Positions 1-6,286 of a DNA stretch of 11,614 nt are shown here, one piece after another. The position numbers and the translations under genes are program-made. The notes under the pieces are model-generated. The model made no database searches, had not been told where the DNA came from, and saw only the letters and a list, made by a program, of their open reading frames with translations. Origin of the DNA: Methylotenera_A sp040387095 (lineage in GTDB: Bacteria > Pseudomonadota > Gammaproteobacteria > Burkholderiales > Methylophilaceae); assembly GCA_040387095.1 (NCBI GenBank), contig JAZKEJ010000030.1, forward strand, positions 1-11,614. Direction: 5' to 3'. The first letter of the stretch is position 1, and each line of letters begins with the position of its first letter.

Positions 1-1619
1 GTCATGATTTTTCCACAAATGGCCACAATAAAGCCTGCGCCGCGCGATAGATGCAAATCTTCCACTTGCAAACTATGCGTATTTGGCGCGCCTCTTAATG
101 CAGCATCGGATGAAAATGAATACTGGGTTTTAGCGATACAGAGGGGGAAATGCGCATATTGCTGTTCTAATAATGCCAATTTCCTGGCGGCTTTTTGACT
201 TAAGTTAAGCGCTTTCGCACCATAAATTTTAAAGGCGATTGTTTCCAGCTTACCCAATAAAGACAGCGAATCTGGATACAAAAACTTGAAATTTGATTGC
301 GTTTCTGCAATCGTGTTAACAACTTCTTTCGCCAAATCAAGTGCACCAGTCGCACCTTGCGCCCAATGTTTACACACAATAGCTTTAAAGCCCAAAAGAG
401 CGAGCGCAGATTTTAAAGTATCAATTTCCAATAGGGTGTCATGCGTAAAATGATTAATCGCCACCAGCACTTGCATGCCAAAATGTTCGTGCAAATTGGT
501 CAGATGCTTAACCAGATTGGACATGCCATTTAATAAACTTGTAATATTCTCTTGGTTAAGTTCAGCCAGCTCTGCTCCGCCATGATATTTAAGGGCGCGG
601 ATAGTCGCCACAATCACGACTAAATCTGGTCGCAAATTGGCTTTACGACACTTAATGTCAAAAAACTTTTCTGCACCTAAATCAGCACCAAAACCGGCTT
701 CAGTCACCACATAATCAGCCAGTTTTAAAGCTGTTTTTGTTGCGGCCACCGAGTTACAGCCATGGGCAATATTTGCAAATGGGCCGCCATGAATCAGCGC
801 TGGCGTATGTTCTAGCGTTTGTACCAAGTTAGGCTGAAACGCATCCTTGAGCAACGCCGTCATCGCACCCTGTGCCTGCAAATCACTTGCCAAAATCGGC
901 TTGCCAGCCATATCAGTCGCCACTTGAATATGACCTAAGCGGTTTTTTAAATCCTCTAAATCTTCTGCCAGACAGAATATCGCCATGATTTCGCTGGCAA
1001 CTGTAATGTTAAAGCCTGTTTCAGCATCTGTCGCGCCGTGCGTTGTTACATGACGCAAAGCTCTGTCGTTCATGTCCATACAACGACGCCACGTCACCTC
1101 TTTAATGCCCAGCGCATTACCATGATAAACATGATTATCGATAAGCGCGGCAAGCAGGTTATTGGCAGAGGTAATCGCATGAAAATCACCCGTAAAATGC
1201 AGATTAATATTTTCCATCGGCACCACTTGCGCGTAACCACCACCTGTTGCGCCCCCTTTAATGCCAAACACAGGGCCTAAAGATGGTTCGCGAATACAAA
1301 CGACTGCCTGCTTAAGTAGCTTTTCCTGGTTAACTGGTTTTTCTTGCTTAAATAATTGATTAAGCGCGTCTGCTAAGCCAATCGTAGTGGTGGTTTTCCC
1401 TTCACCCGCAGGTGTAGGGCTGATAGCGGTGACTAAGATGAGTTTGCCCTTGGGTTTGGTGTTAATGGGATGATGCAAAGCTTTAAGGCAATTTACGCTT
1501 AATTTAGCAATTGAATGCCCATAAGGAATCAAATCACTCGCTGCGATATTCAGCTTTTGCGCAATATCTGTGATCGGCTCAAGCACGGCGGCTTGTGCAA
1601 TATCAATATCAGATAGCAT
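1..1619 (-). CDS. fhs: Formate–tetrahydrofolate ligase (FTHFS), 3' end cut by window edge
   Basis: This enzyme joins formate to tetrahydrofolate using ATP, giving 10-formyl-tetrahydrofolate in the cytoplasm for one-carbon metabolism. The reading frame starts at the ATG at 1619 and stays open to base 3, giving 539 residues. The family is usually about 555–560 long, so roughly the last 20 residues lie outside the window. Visible marks are the nucleotide-binding loop TPAGEGKT at residues 69–76, the family signature GIKGGATGGGY at 119–129 followed by QVVPMENINLHFTGD, and the second signature VATIRALKYHGG at 337–348. The GAGFIVAI near the end leads into the usual GxIMT tail. It lies 13 bp downstream of the YjgR-like gene on the same strand and lacks a strong Shine-Dalgarno sequence, so it may be read through from that gene. 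In some methylotrophs it feeds formate into assimilation, but that role is inference here. The identity is very secure. Confidence 0.96.
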   Translation of the reverse strand, partial: MLSDIDIAQAAVLEPITDIAQKLNIAASDLIPYGHSIAKLSVNCLKALHHPINTKPKGKLILVTAISPTPAGEGKTTTTIGLADALNQLFKQEKPVNQEKLLKQAVVCIREPSLGPVFGIKGGATGGGYAQVVPMENINLHFTGDFHAITSANNLLAALIDNHVYHGNALGIKEVTWRRCMDMNDRALRHVTTHGATDAETGFNITVASEIMAIFCLAEDLEDLKNRLGHIQVATDMAGKPILASDLQAQGAMTALLKDAFQPNLVQTLEHTPALIHGGPFANIAHGCNSVAATKTALKLADYVVTEAGFGADLGAEKFFDIKCRKANLRPDLVVIVATIRALKYHGGAELAELNQENITSLLNGMSNLVKHLTNLHEHFGMQVLVAINHFTHDTLLEIDTLKSALALLGFKAIVCKHWAQGATGALDLAKEVVNTIAETQSNFKFLYPDSLSLLGKLETIAFKIYGAKALNLSQKAARKLALLEQQYAHFPLCIAKTQYSFSSDAALRGAPNTHSLQVEDLHLSRGAGFIVAICGKIM

Positions 1620-1632
1620 TTAAGCTGCCCAA

Positions 1633-3102
1633 TTACTTGCGACCACCCAATATTGAGCCTAACACGCCGCGGATAATACTGCGCCCAAGCTGCGACCCAA
1701 TAGCGCGCGCTGTCGATTTAGCAGCACTTTCCAAAATACTATCGGAACGACTGTTCTTTTTGCCGCCTAAAATGCCGCCCCAATCAAATCCTCTGTCTTC
1801 TTCTACCTTTTCCTCTGCTTGGGCAGACTCTGCTGCACGATTTTTTAATATTTCGTAAGCAGACTCACGCTCTAGTTGTTTTTCGTAAAAACCTTTAAAA
1901 CTAGAACCAGCTAACACTGCGGAGCGTTCAACATCAGTAATCGCACCAATGCGACTTTGCGGTGGGCAAACAAACGCACGCTCAACAGGGCTGGGTACAC
2001 CTTTTTCGTCTAAAAAAGAGATTAACGCTTCACCCACGCCAAGCTCGGTAATCGCTGTTGCCACATTAACTTTTGGATTACTTCTAAAAGTTTCGGCCGC
2101 TGCTTTTACCGCCTTTTGATCGCGTGGTGTAAATGCACGTAAAGCATGTTGCACCCGATTACCTAATTGCCCAAGCACAATTTCTGGAACATCTAAGGGA
2201 TTTTGACTGACAAAATAAACCCCCACACCTTTTGACCGAATCAAGCGAACCACTTGCTCGATTTTTTGTAATAAAGCAGATGGTGCATCCGCAAATAACA
2301 AATGCGCTTCATCAAAGAAAAAGACTAACTTTGGCTTTTCCAGATCGCCTACTTCAGGCAATTTTTCAAATAGCTCAGATAACAACCACAGTAATAAAGT
2401 GGCATAAACCCGCGGTGAATTAAATAATTTATCAGCGGCCAAAATATTGATTACGCCACGACCTTGACTATCCGTTTGCATTAAATCATCTAAATTAAGT
2501 GCAGGCTCGCCAAACAGCAGATCACCACCTTCTGTTTCCAGTTGTAATAATGAACGTTGCAAAGCGCCCACGCTGGCGGCTGAGATATTGCCATATTCCG
2601 TTTGATATAGAGCAGCGTTTTCGGCCGCGTGCTGAGACATAGAGCGCAAGTCTTTTAAATCTAAAAGTAGCCAGCCTTTATCATCGGCAATTTTGAAAAT
2701 GGCGTTAATCACACCCGCTTGTGTATCATTTAAATTAAGCAAACGCGCTAGTAATAAAGGCCCCATTTCTGCAATGGTTGTACGCACGGGATGGCCTTTT
2801 TCAGCAAACACATCCCACAGCACAACGGTTGAAGCCTGCGGTTTAAAATCATCCATTTGCAGCTGCGCTACGCGCGCGTCAATTTTTGGATTACCACCGC
2901 CGATTTGACTCATTCCAGCCAAATCACCTTTCACATCTGCCATAAAAACCGGCACACCGATGCTGGCAAAACCTTCTGCTAAGGTTTGCAAGGTAACCGT
3001 TTTTCCAGTGCCGGTGGCACCGGCAATTAAACCGTGGCGATTAGCCATCTTAGGTAAAATATGTAGAAATTCATCTGTTTTTGCAATGCGGATTGGGTTC
3101 AT
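1633..3102 (-). CDS. yjgR: YjgR/DUF853 family HerA-like P-loop ATPase
   Basis: This is a 489-residue member of the DUF853 family (E. coli YjgR, about 500 residues), related to the HerA/FtsK branch of P-loop ATPases. The Walker A motif is GATGTGKT at residues 28–35 and Walker B is LVFFFDEAH at 259–267. A sensor-like FVSQNP lies at 297–302, and an arginine-containing LGNRVQHALRAFTPRD segment at 313–328 resembles the arginine-finger region of ring ATPases. After a charged linker (about 405–440) comes a glycine-rich tail (440–489) with two GGxLGG-like stretches around an amphipathic segment. There is no signal peptide or membrane helix, so it is probably cytoplasmic. The start ATG is preceded by an in-frame TAA and no clear Shine-Dalgarno. 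The cellular role and any nucleic-acid substrate of this family are not established to my knowledge. Family membership is secure; the function is not known. Confidence 0.93.
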   Translation of the reverse strand: MNPIRIAKTDEFLHILPKMANRHGLIAGATGTGKTVTLQTLAEGFASIGVPVFMADVKGDLAGMSQIGGGNPKIDARVAQLQMDDFKPQASTVVLWDVFAEKGHPVRTTIAEMGPLLLARLLNLNDTQAGVINAIFKIADDKGWLLLDLKDLRSMSQHAAENAALYQTEYGNISAASVGALQRSLLQLETEGGDLLFGEPALNLDDLMQTDSQGRGVINILAADKLFNSPRVYATLLLWLLSELFEKLPEVGDLEKPKLVFFFDEAHLLFADAPSALLQKIEQVVRLIRSKGVGVYFVSQNPLDVPEIVLGQLGNRVQHALRAFTPRDQKAVKAAAETFRSNPKVNVATAITELGVGEALISFLDEKGVPSPVERAFVCPPQSRIGAITDVERSAVLAGSSFKGFYEKQLERESAYEILKNRAAESAQAEEKVEEDRGFDWGGILGGKKNSRSDSILESAAKSTARAIGSQLGRSIIRGVLGSILGGRK

Positions 3103-3141
3103 TATGTTTTAATCATTAATAAAGTTAAGTTTGAATAAAGT

Positions 3142-3603
3142 CTATTTTAAACTATCAATAGTAGTTAATACTGCCTGGCGAGTTTTTGTAATTTGATGGC
3201 TGATGAGAAGTTCTGTTTCATTATCTACGCCTAAGTTTTCCCAATGTTTTTGCCAGTGAGTATAAAGCGCATCGCCTGCTTTAGCTGCATCAACTGTTAA
3301 CAAATGACTTAAATCGCGCACCATAACAACATGTTTCCAGCCTTCGATGGGATGACCGCGCGTTTTATCTGCCTCATAATGCGCATAATTGACAATTGTC
3401 TGCAGTTCACCCAAATCGGTCAACACCTCAAAAGCAGCCTTGCGCATATTGTCATTAATTTCGTTTTGATGATCGCGCCAAGTATTGTATGAAATACCAA
3501 CAATGGCAGTCACCAAGCTGATTAACGCAACAATATTCAATTTTAATTGCTGTATTAGCCAAGTGCGGTTAAACCATTTTTGTTTAAGTTTAGCGACCAC
3601 CAT
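3142..3603 (-). CDS. Hypothetical single-pass membrane protein
   Basis: I do not recognise this 153-residue protein. Residues 1–21 are basic (KLKQKW, R13, K21) and precede one hydrophobic segment at about 22–40 (NIVALISLVTAIVGISY). By the positive-inside rule the short N-terminus is cytoplasmic and the remaining ~110 residues face the periplasm. That part looks mainly helical and is rich in charged residues, Trp and His, with one region around GHPIEGWKHVVMVRDLSHLL (84–102). There is no cysteine and no known catalytic motif. The ATG lies 8 bp after the stop of the lipoprotein gene, with an AGGCGAG-like Shine-Dalgarno 3 bp before it, so the two are very probably co-translated. The partnership with the lipoprotein suggests an envelope role, which is inference. 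A tethered scaffold or sensor domain is one possibility. Confidence 0.8.
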   Translation of the reverse strand: MVVAKLKQKWFNRTWLIQQLKLNIVALISLVTAIVGISYNTWRDHQNEINDNMRKAAFEVLTDLGELQTIVNYAHYEADKTRGHPIEGWKHVVMVRDLSHLLTVDAAKAGDALYTHWQKHWENLGVDNETELLISHQITKTRQAVLTTIDSLK

Positions 3604-3611
3604 TTACTCGC

Positions 3612-4178
3612 CTAGATATCACCGCGGCTGGCTTTATCCATTAACTGAATTAAGGCATCTTCTAGTTCTTGAGCTGATTTTTGCGCACGTAAAGTAGGAT
3701 TTTTAATACTTTTTAAATCGTAGGTTGGACGATCCAAGCCTAGGAATAAAGTTAACTGGTTATCTGCATTCAGTTTATCGTACAAGGCGATTCTGCATGG
3801 CGCAAATACCAAGAATTCCGGGTGATCAAGCATGATTTCCGTACCCATACTTAAATTACAGAATGAGTGCACCTCTTTAATACCTTGAGGGTCAATGCCA
3901 CGCAATTTTATATGTTCACCAATGGGGAAATTAGCTGGATTGACGAAATTCATGCCTTCAGACACGGATTTCAAGCTGTCAACCACATCTTGATAGCTTA
4001 CGCCTGCTTTAACAGGCAACTCATAAATCGCGCTGTCTAGGTTAATCGCGGGCAAACCATTTGCCATGGCTTTAAGATTTGCACCTTGTTTTGAAGGCGC
4101 ATTGGAATGAGTTTGAGATGCAGCGCATGCATTTAACAGTACGATGATTAAAAGACTAAAATAGCACTTAAACTGCAC
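3612..4178 (-). CDS. Putative lipoprotein with DUF302-like domain (GTG start)
   Basis: The frame is open from an ATG at 4211, but I prefer the GTG at 4178. It has GGAG six bases upstream and begins exactly at a lipoprotein signal: VQFKCYFSLLIIVLLNAC, with lipobox LNAC and the lipidated cysteine at residue 18 of 188. The ATG start would put eleven unneeded residues ahead of it. The mature part begins with a Ser/Asn/Gln-rich linker. The body (about 50–165) has YxxVVDSLKSVSEGMNFV, then a stretch with Cys107, then a PCRIALYDK strand with Cys128. This layout resembles the DUF302 fold, whose function is unknown. Family assignment is by eye and moderate. The two body cysteines could form a disulfide in the periplasm. 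It follows cysB by 48 bp and is followed by the membrane protein after 8 bp. A link to sulfur metabolism is not shown. Confidence 0.75.
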   Translation of the reverse strand: MQFKCYFSLLIIVLLNACAASQTHSNAPSKQGANLKAMANGLPAINLDSAIYELPVKAGVSYQDVVDSLKSVSEGMNFVNPANFPIGEHIKLRGIDPQGIKEVHSFCNLSMGTEIMLDHPEFLVFAPCRIALYDKLNADNQLTLFLGLDRPTYDLKSIKNPTLRAQKSAQELEDALIQLMDKASRGDI

Positions 4179-4184
4179 ATCGTT

Positions 4185-4188
4185 CTCC
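4185..4188 (-). promoter_or_regulatory. Shine-Dalgarno deciding the lipoprotein start
   Basis: On the minus strand GGAG lies six bases before the GTG at 4178. This is the best ribosome-binding signal near the 5' end of the gene and places the start immediately before the hydrophobic signal sequence. No comparable signal precedes the upstream in-frame ATG at 4211. Confidence 0.7.
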
Positions 4189-4226
4189 AATTGAGCAAAT
4201 CGTTCAGCCAATCCAACAATTAAATA

Positions 4227-5159
4227 TTAACTAGGGCGATAAGCTTTTAGAGCCTCATCTACTGTTCTGCGGTCAAATCGTGGTGCTAATAACTCAATAA
4301 AACCGTAAATATAATTGCGCAAGAAAGCATCTTTTCGCACGCCCAAATAGGTTGTGCTGGGTGGGAAAAGATGGCTGCAATCCAGGCGCACTAAATCTTT
4401 ATCACGTTCTTCATCATACGCCATATTCGCAATCAATCCAACGCCCAAGCCCAATCCAACGTAGGTTTTAATCACGTCAGCATCAATCGCGCTAAGCACG
4501 ATATTCGGCATCACGCCAGCATCGTGAAATACTTTGGATACCGTGATACTACCTGTGTAAGCAAAGTCATAGGTAATCAGAGGGAAACTGGCTATTTTGG
4601 ATAAAGTAAGTGGCAACGCATCAATTAAACGATGACCTTTTGGCACTACAACGCAACGATTCCATTCATAACAAGGTAAGCACAGCAATCTATCATCTAA
4701 GCTGATTTTTTCAGTTGCCATGCCGATATCAGCCTCACCGCTGGCAACTTGTGCAGTCACTTGAGACGGATCGCCCTGGTGAATATTGAGTTTAACGTGC
4801 GGATAAGCTTGAATAAATTGTTTAACCACAGAAGGCAAGGTGTAGCGTGCCTGTGTGTGAGTCGTTGCAATGGTCAGCGTACCTGTCTCTACTTTGCTAA
4901 ATTCATCACCCACTCGCTTGATATTCTGCATCTCCAGCATAACGGTGGCAGCCAATTTAACGATATGTTTGCCTGGTTCGGTAATGCCAGTTAAACGTTT
5001 GCCATTACGCTGAAAAATCTGTAAATTTAATTCATCTTCAAGCATTTGAATTTGCTTGCTGACCCCAGGCTGAGAGGTATGTAGCGCCTCAGCTGCGGCT
5101 GAAATGTTGAGGCCTTGTCGTGCTACTTCGTGTATGTATTTCAACTGATGAAGCTTCAT
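4227..5159 (-). CDS. cysB: CysB-type LysR transcriptional regulator of sulfur assimilation
   Basis: This 310-residue LysR-family protein is of the CysB/Cbl type. The N-terminal winged helix-turn-helix (residues 1–60) reads MKLHQLKYIHEVARQ, with TSQPGVSKQIQMLEDEL at 28–44, very close to enteric CysB. The effector domain keeps TTHTQARY at 99–106, ATE at 148–150 and YTG at 201–203. These hold the Thr/Gln residues at positions 100, 102, 103, 149 and 202 that line the sulfate-binding pocket in the Klebsiella CysB structure, as I recall it. DADVIKTYVGLGLGVG at 226–241 is also typical. Enteric CysB is about 324 long; this one simply ends earlier. CysB activates cys genes when N-acetylserine or O-acetylserine signals sulfur need, and represses its own gene. 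Its position divergent from the tauE/cysI cluster fits that job. Cbl or another sulfur-regulon paralogue is the main alternative. Confidence 0.92.
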   Translation of the reverse strand: MKLHQLKYIHEVARQGLNISAAAEALHTSQPGVSKQIQMLEDELNLQIFQRNGKRLTGITEPGKHIVKLAATVMLEMQNIKRVGDEFSKVETGTLTIATTHTQARYTLPSVVKQFIQAYPHVKLNIHQGDPSQVTAQVASGEADIGMATEKISLDDRLLCLPCYEWNRCVVVPKGHRLIDALPLTLSKIASFPLITYDFAYTGSITVSKVFHDAGVMPNIVLSAIDADVIKTYVGLGLGVGLIANMAYDEERDKDLVRLDCSHLFPPSTTYLGVRKDAFLRNYIYGFIELLAPRFDRRTVDEALKAYRPS

Positions 5160-5164
5160 TTATG

Positions 5165-5170
5165 CACCTT
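5165..5170 (-). promoter_or_regulatory. Shine-Dalgarno of cysB
   Basis: On the minus strand AAGGTG lies five bases before the ATG at 5159. The spacing and match are good, and the resulting N-terminus MKLHQLKYI aligns with the start of enteric CysB, so the start is well supported. Confidence 0.75.
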
Positions 5171-5227
5171 TGCACTGGCAATAATCTTTATAACTAAATC
5201 ATATACCAAAATAATAAATTGTTATTA

Positions 5228-5246
5228 AGCAATTATATGAATTGCT
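5228..5246. repeat. Perfect 7-bp inverted repeat, candidate operator
   Basis: AGCAATT (5228–5234) and AATTGCT (5240–5246) are exact reverse complements separated by the five bases ATATG. A third related half-site, AATTGTTAT, begins at 5217 and is similar to AATTGCTGTTAT at 5240. The repeat lies just upstream of or overlapping the likely tauE -35 region, and upstream of the cysB promoter on the other strand. A LysR-type regulator site for CysB is the natural reading, but CysB sites are degenerate and I cannot confirm it by eye. Confidence 0.5.
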
Positions 5247-5288
5247 GTTATATTCGCAGCCTTACTACCATTTGGGTGTGCAATAGGC

Positions 5289-6137
5289 GTGGATTTTATT
5301 TTTTATATCGTTGCTGGGTTTGTGGTTGGATTATTAGTTGGATTAACAGGTGTTGGTGGCGGATCCTTGATGACACCCATATTGCTGATTTTTTTCAACG
5401 TCAAAGCTGCAGTCGCTGTTGGTACCGATTTGCTCTACGCATCCATTACCAAAAGTGTTGGCATTTTTGCACACGGAAAGCTGGGTAATATCGACTGGAA
5501 AATTGTGCGATTGCTCGCCTTTGGCAGCATTCCAGCTTCTATCGTCACCTTGTTGTATTTAAAAGACTTAAATATTGCGTCTGATGATGCCGTCATTAGC
5601 ATTAAATTTTGGCTAGGCATTGCCTTGTTGCTTACTTCTTTATCTGTTTTATTTCGTAATCAATTAGCCAAATTATCTAAAACTGGACACTGGATTAACC
5701 CAAAATACACACCCAGTTTAACGATTATTTTAGGCATCATTCTGGGCTTTCTAGTGACATTAACTTCTGTTGGTGCAGGCGCGTTAGGTGTCACTGCTTT
5801 GCTTATTTTATATCCTAAAATTCCGATTACTAAAATCGTTGGCACGGATGTCGCCCACGCTGTACCACTCACTTTGGTTGCGGGTTTGGGGCATGCAAGT
5901 CTTGGAACAGTTGATTATCAGTTGCTGGGCACTTTATTAATTGGCTCAATTCCTGGTATTTGGATTGGCAGCCATTTAAGTTCTAAAGTCGCAGAACACT
6001 GGGTTCGCACATTATTGGCATTAATTTTAGTGTATGTAGGCCAAAAACTGGCTTTCCCCGAACTGAATCAACTGATTGGTATTTCAGTCTTATTATTTTT
6101 GATTGCATTTAAGCAATTGCGATTTAAAAGATCTTAA
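5289..6137 (+). CDS. TauE/SafE family permease, likely sulfur-oxyanion transporter
   Basis: This 282-residue inner-membrane protein is of the TauE/SafE family, with about eight hydrophobic segments. The internal duplication typical of the family is plain. GLTGVGGGSL (18–27) is echoed by TLTSVGAGAL (157–166), VGTDLLYA (44–51) by VGTDVAHA (184–191), and FGSIPAS (78–84) by IGSIPGI (218–224), an offset of about 140 residues. The start is the GTG at 5289. No ATG precedes it in frame after the TGA at 5238, and a GGGTG lies ten bases upstream. Family members export sulfite or sulfoacetate or move other sulfur compounds. Lying between cysB and cysI, this one probably takes up sulfate/thiosulfate or relieves sulfite build-up; the direction cannot be read from sequence. 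The protein has no cysteine and only two methionines, which is unusual for a membrane protein. Confidence 0.88.
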   Translation: MDFIFYIVAGFVVGLLVGLTGVGGGSLMTPILLIFFNVKAAVAVGTDLLYASITKSVGIFAHGKLGNIDWKIVRLLAFGSIPASIVTLLYLKDLNIASDDAVISIKFWLGIALLLTSLSVLFRNQLAKLSKTGHWINPKYTPSLTIILGIILGFLVTLTSVGAGALGVTALLILYPKIPITKIVGTDVAHAVPLTLVAGLGHASLGTVDYQLLGTLLIGSIPGIWIGSHLSSKVAEHWVRTLLALILVYVGQKLAFPELNQLIGISVLLFLIAFKQLRFKRS

Positions 6138-6278
6138 TAAAATCTTAAAATTTGAATTCTGCTTTAAGTATTGTTTAACGAATCAATTTTTGGATTAAAT
6201 GGTTTTTTAGATTAAAATACTGGGTTAACCTTTAGCCAAAGCACTCAATAGCCACAGGAACAATGCGTCACATTCATT
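6138..6278 (+). promoter_or_regulatory. cysI upstream region with candidate promoter (-35 6190–6195, -10 6213–6218)
   Basis: This 141-bp AT-rich gap separates tauE from cysI. A sigma-70-like pair reads TTGGAT at 6190–6195, then 17 bp, then TAAAAT at 6213–6218. That predicts a start near 6225 and a leader of about 55 bases. The -10 is good and the -35 weak, as expected for an activator-dependent promoter. Upstream, ATCTTAA occurs twice (6131–6137 and 6142–6148), and CTTAAA/TTTAAG (6144–6149, 6163–6168) form a weak inverted repeat where a CysB-type activator could bind. The palindrome GGTTAACC lies at 6223–6230, at the predicted start of transcription. I see no GC-rich terminator after tauE, so read-through is also possible. 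Confidence 0.5.
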
Positions 6279-6286
6279 ATGTATAA
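6263..6286 (+). other. Seven-codon mini-ORF overlapping the cysI start
   Basis: ATG at 6263 opens a frame encoding MRHIHYV and ends with TAA at 6284–6286, eight bases inside cysI. The only Shine-Dalgarno-like sequence in the leader, AGGA at 6256–6259, is three bases before this ATG but nineteen before the cysI ATG at 6279. The arrangement could couple translation of cysI to the mini-ORF, or it could be chance. It contains no cysteine run of the kind expected of a cysteine-sensing attenuator. Confidence 0.3.

Larger units (their letters stand above)
5160..5288. promoter_or_regulatory. Divergent cysB / tauE promoter region
   Basis: This 129-bp AT-rich gap lies between two divergent genes and must hold both promoters. 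For cysB (minus) a -10 candidate TATGAT reads at 5203–5198, with a second option TATAAA at 5192–5187; neither has a good -35. For tauE (plus) TATATT at 5249–5254 is a -10 candidate, again without a convincing -35. Weak -35 elements are usual for promoters activated by CysB-like regulators. The inverted repeat at 5228–5246 sits between the two -10 candidates. Assignments are by eye and the exact starts are uncertain. Confidence 0.45.

Noticed and set aside
1..20. Possible frameshift at the 3' end of fhs
   Set aside because: At first the end seemed out of frame with the start, but with the ATG placed at 1619 the GAGFIVAI…GKIM ending is in the same frame; the gene is only cut by the window edge.
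1..1300. Plus-strand open frames at 4–198 and 1038–1280
   Set aside because: They lie antisense to the well-conserved fhs frame, have no ribosome-binding sites, and their proteins are low-complexity or basic with no recognisable domain.
4179..4211. ATG at 4211 as the start of the lipoprotein gene
   Set aside because: It adds eleven charged or polar residues before the signal sequence and has no Shine-Dalgarno, while GTG at 4178 has GGAG at six bases and gives a normal lipoprotein signal.
6138..6170. Rho-independent terminator after tauE
   Set aside because: The CTTAAA/TTTAAG repeat is six AT-rich pairs around a 13-base loop without a T-run; it is too weak to call.
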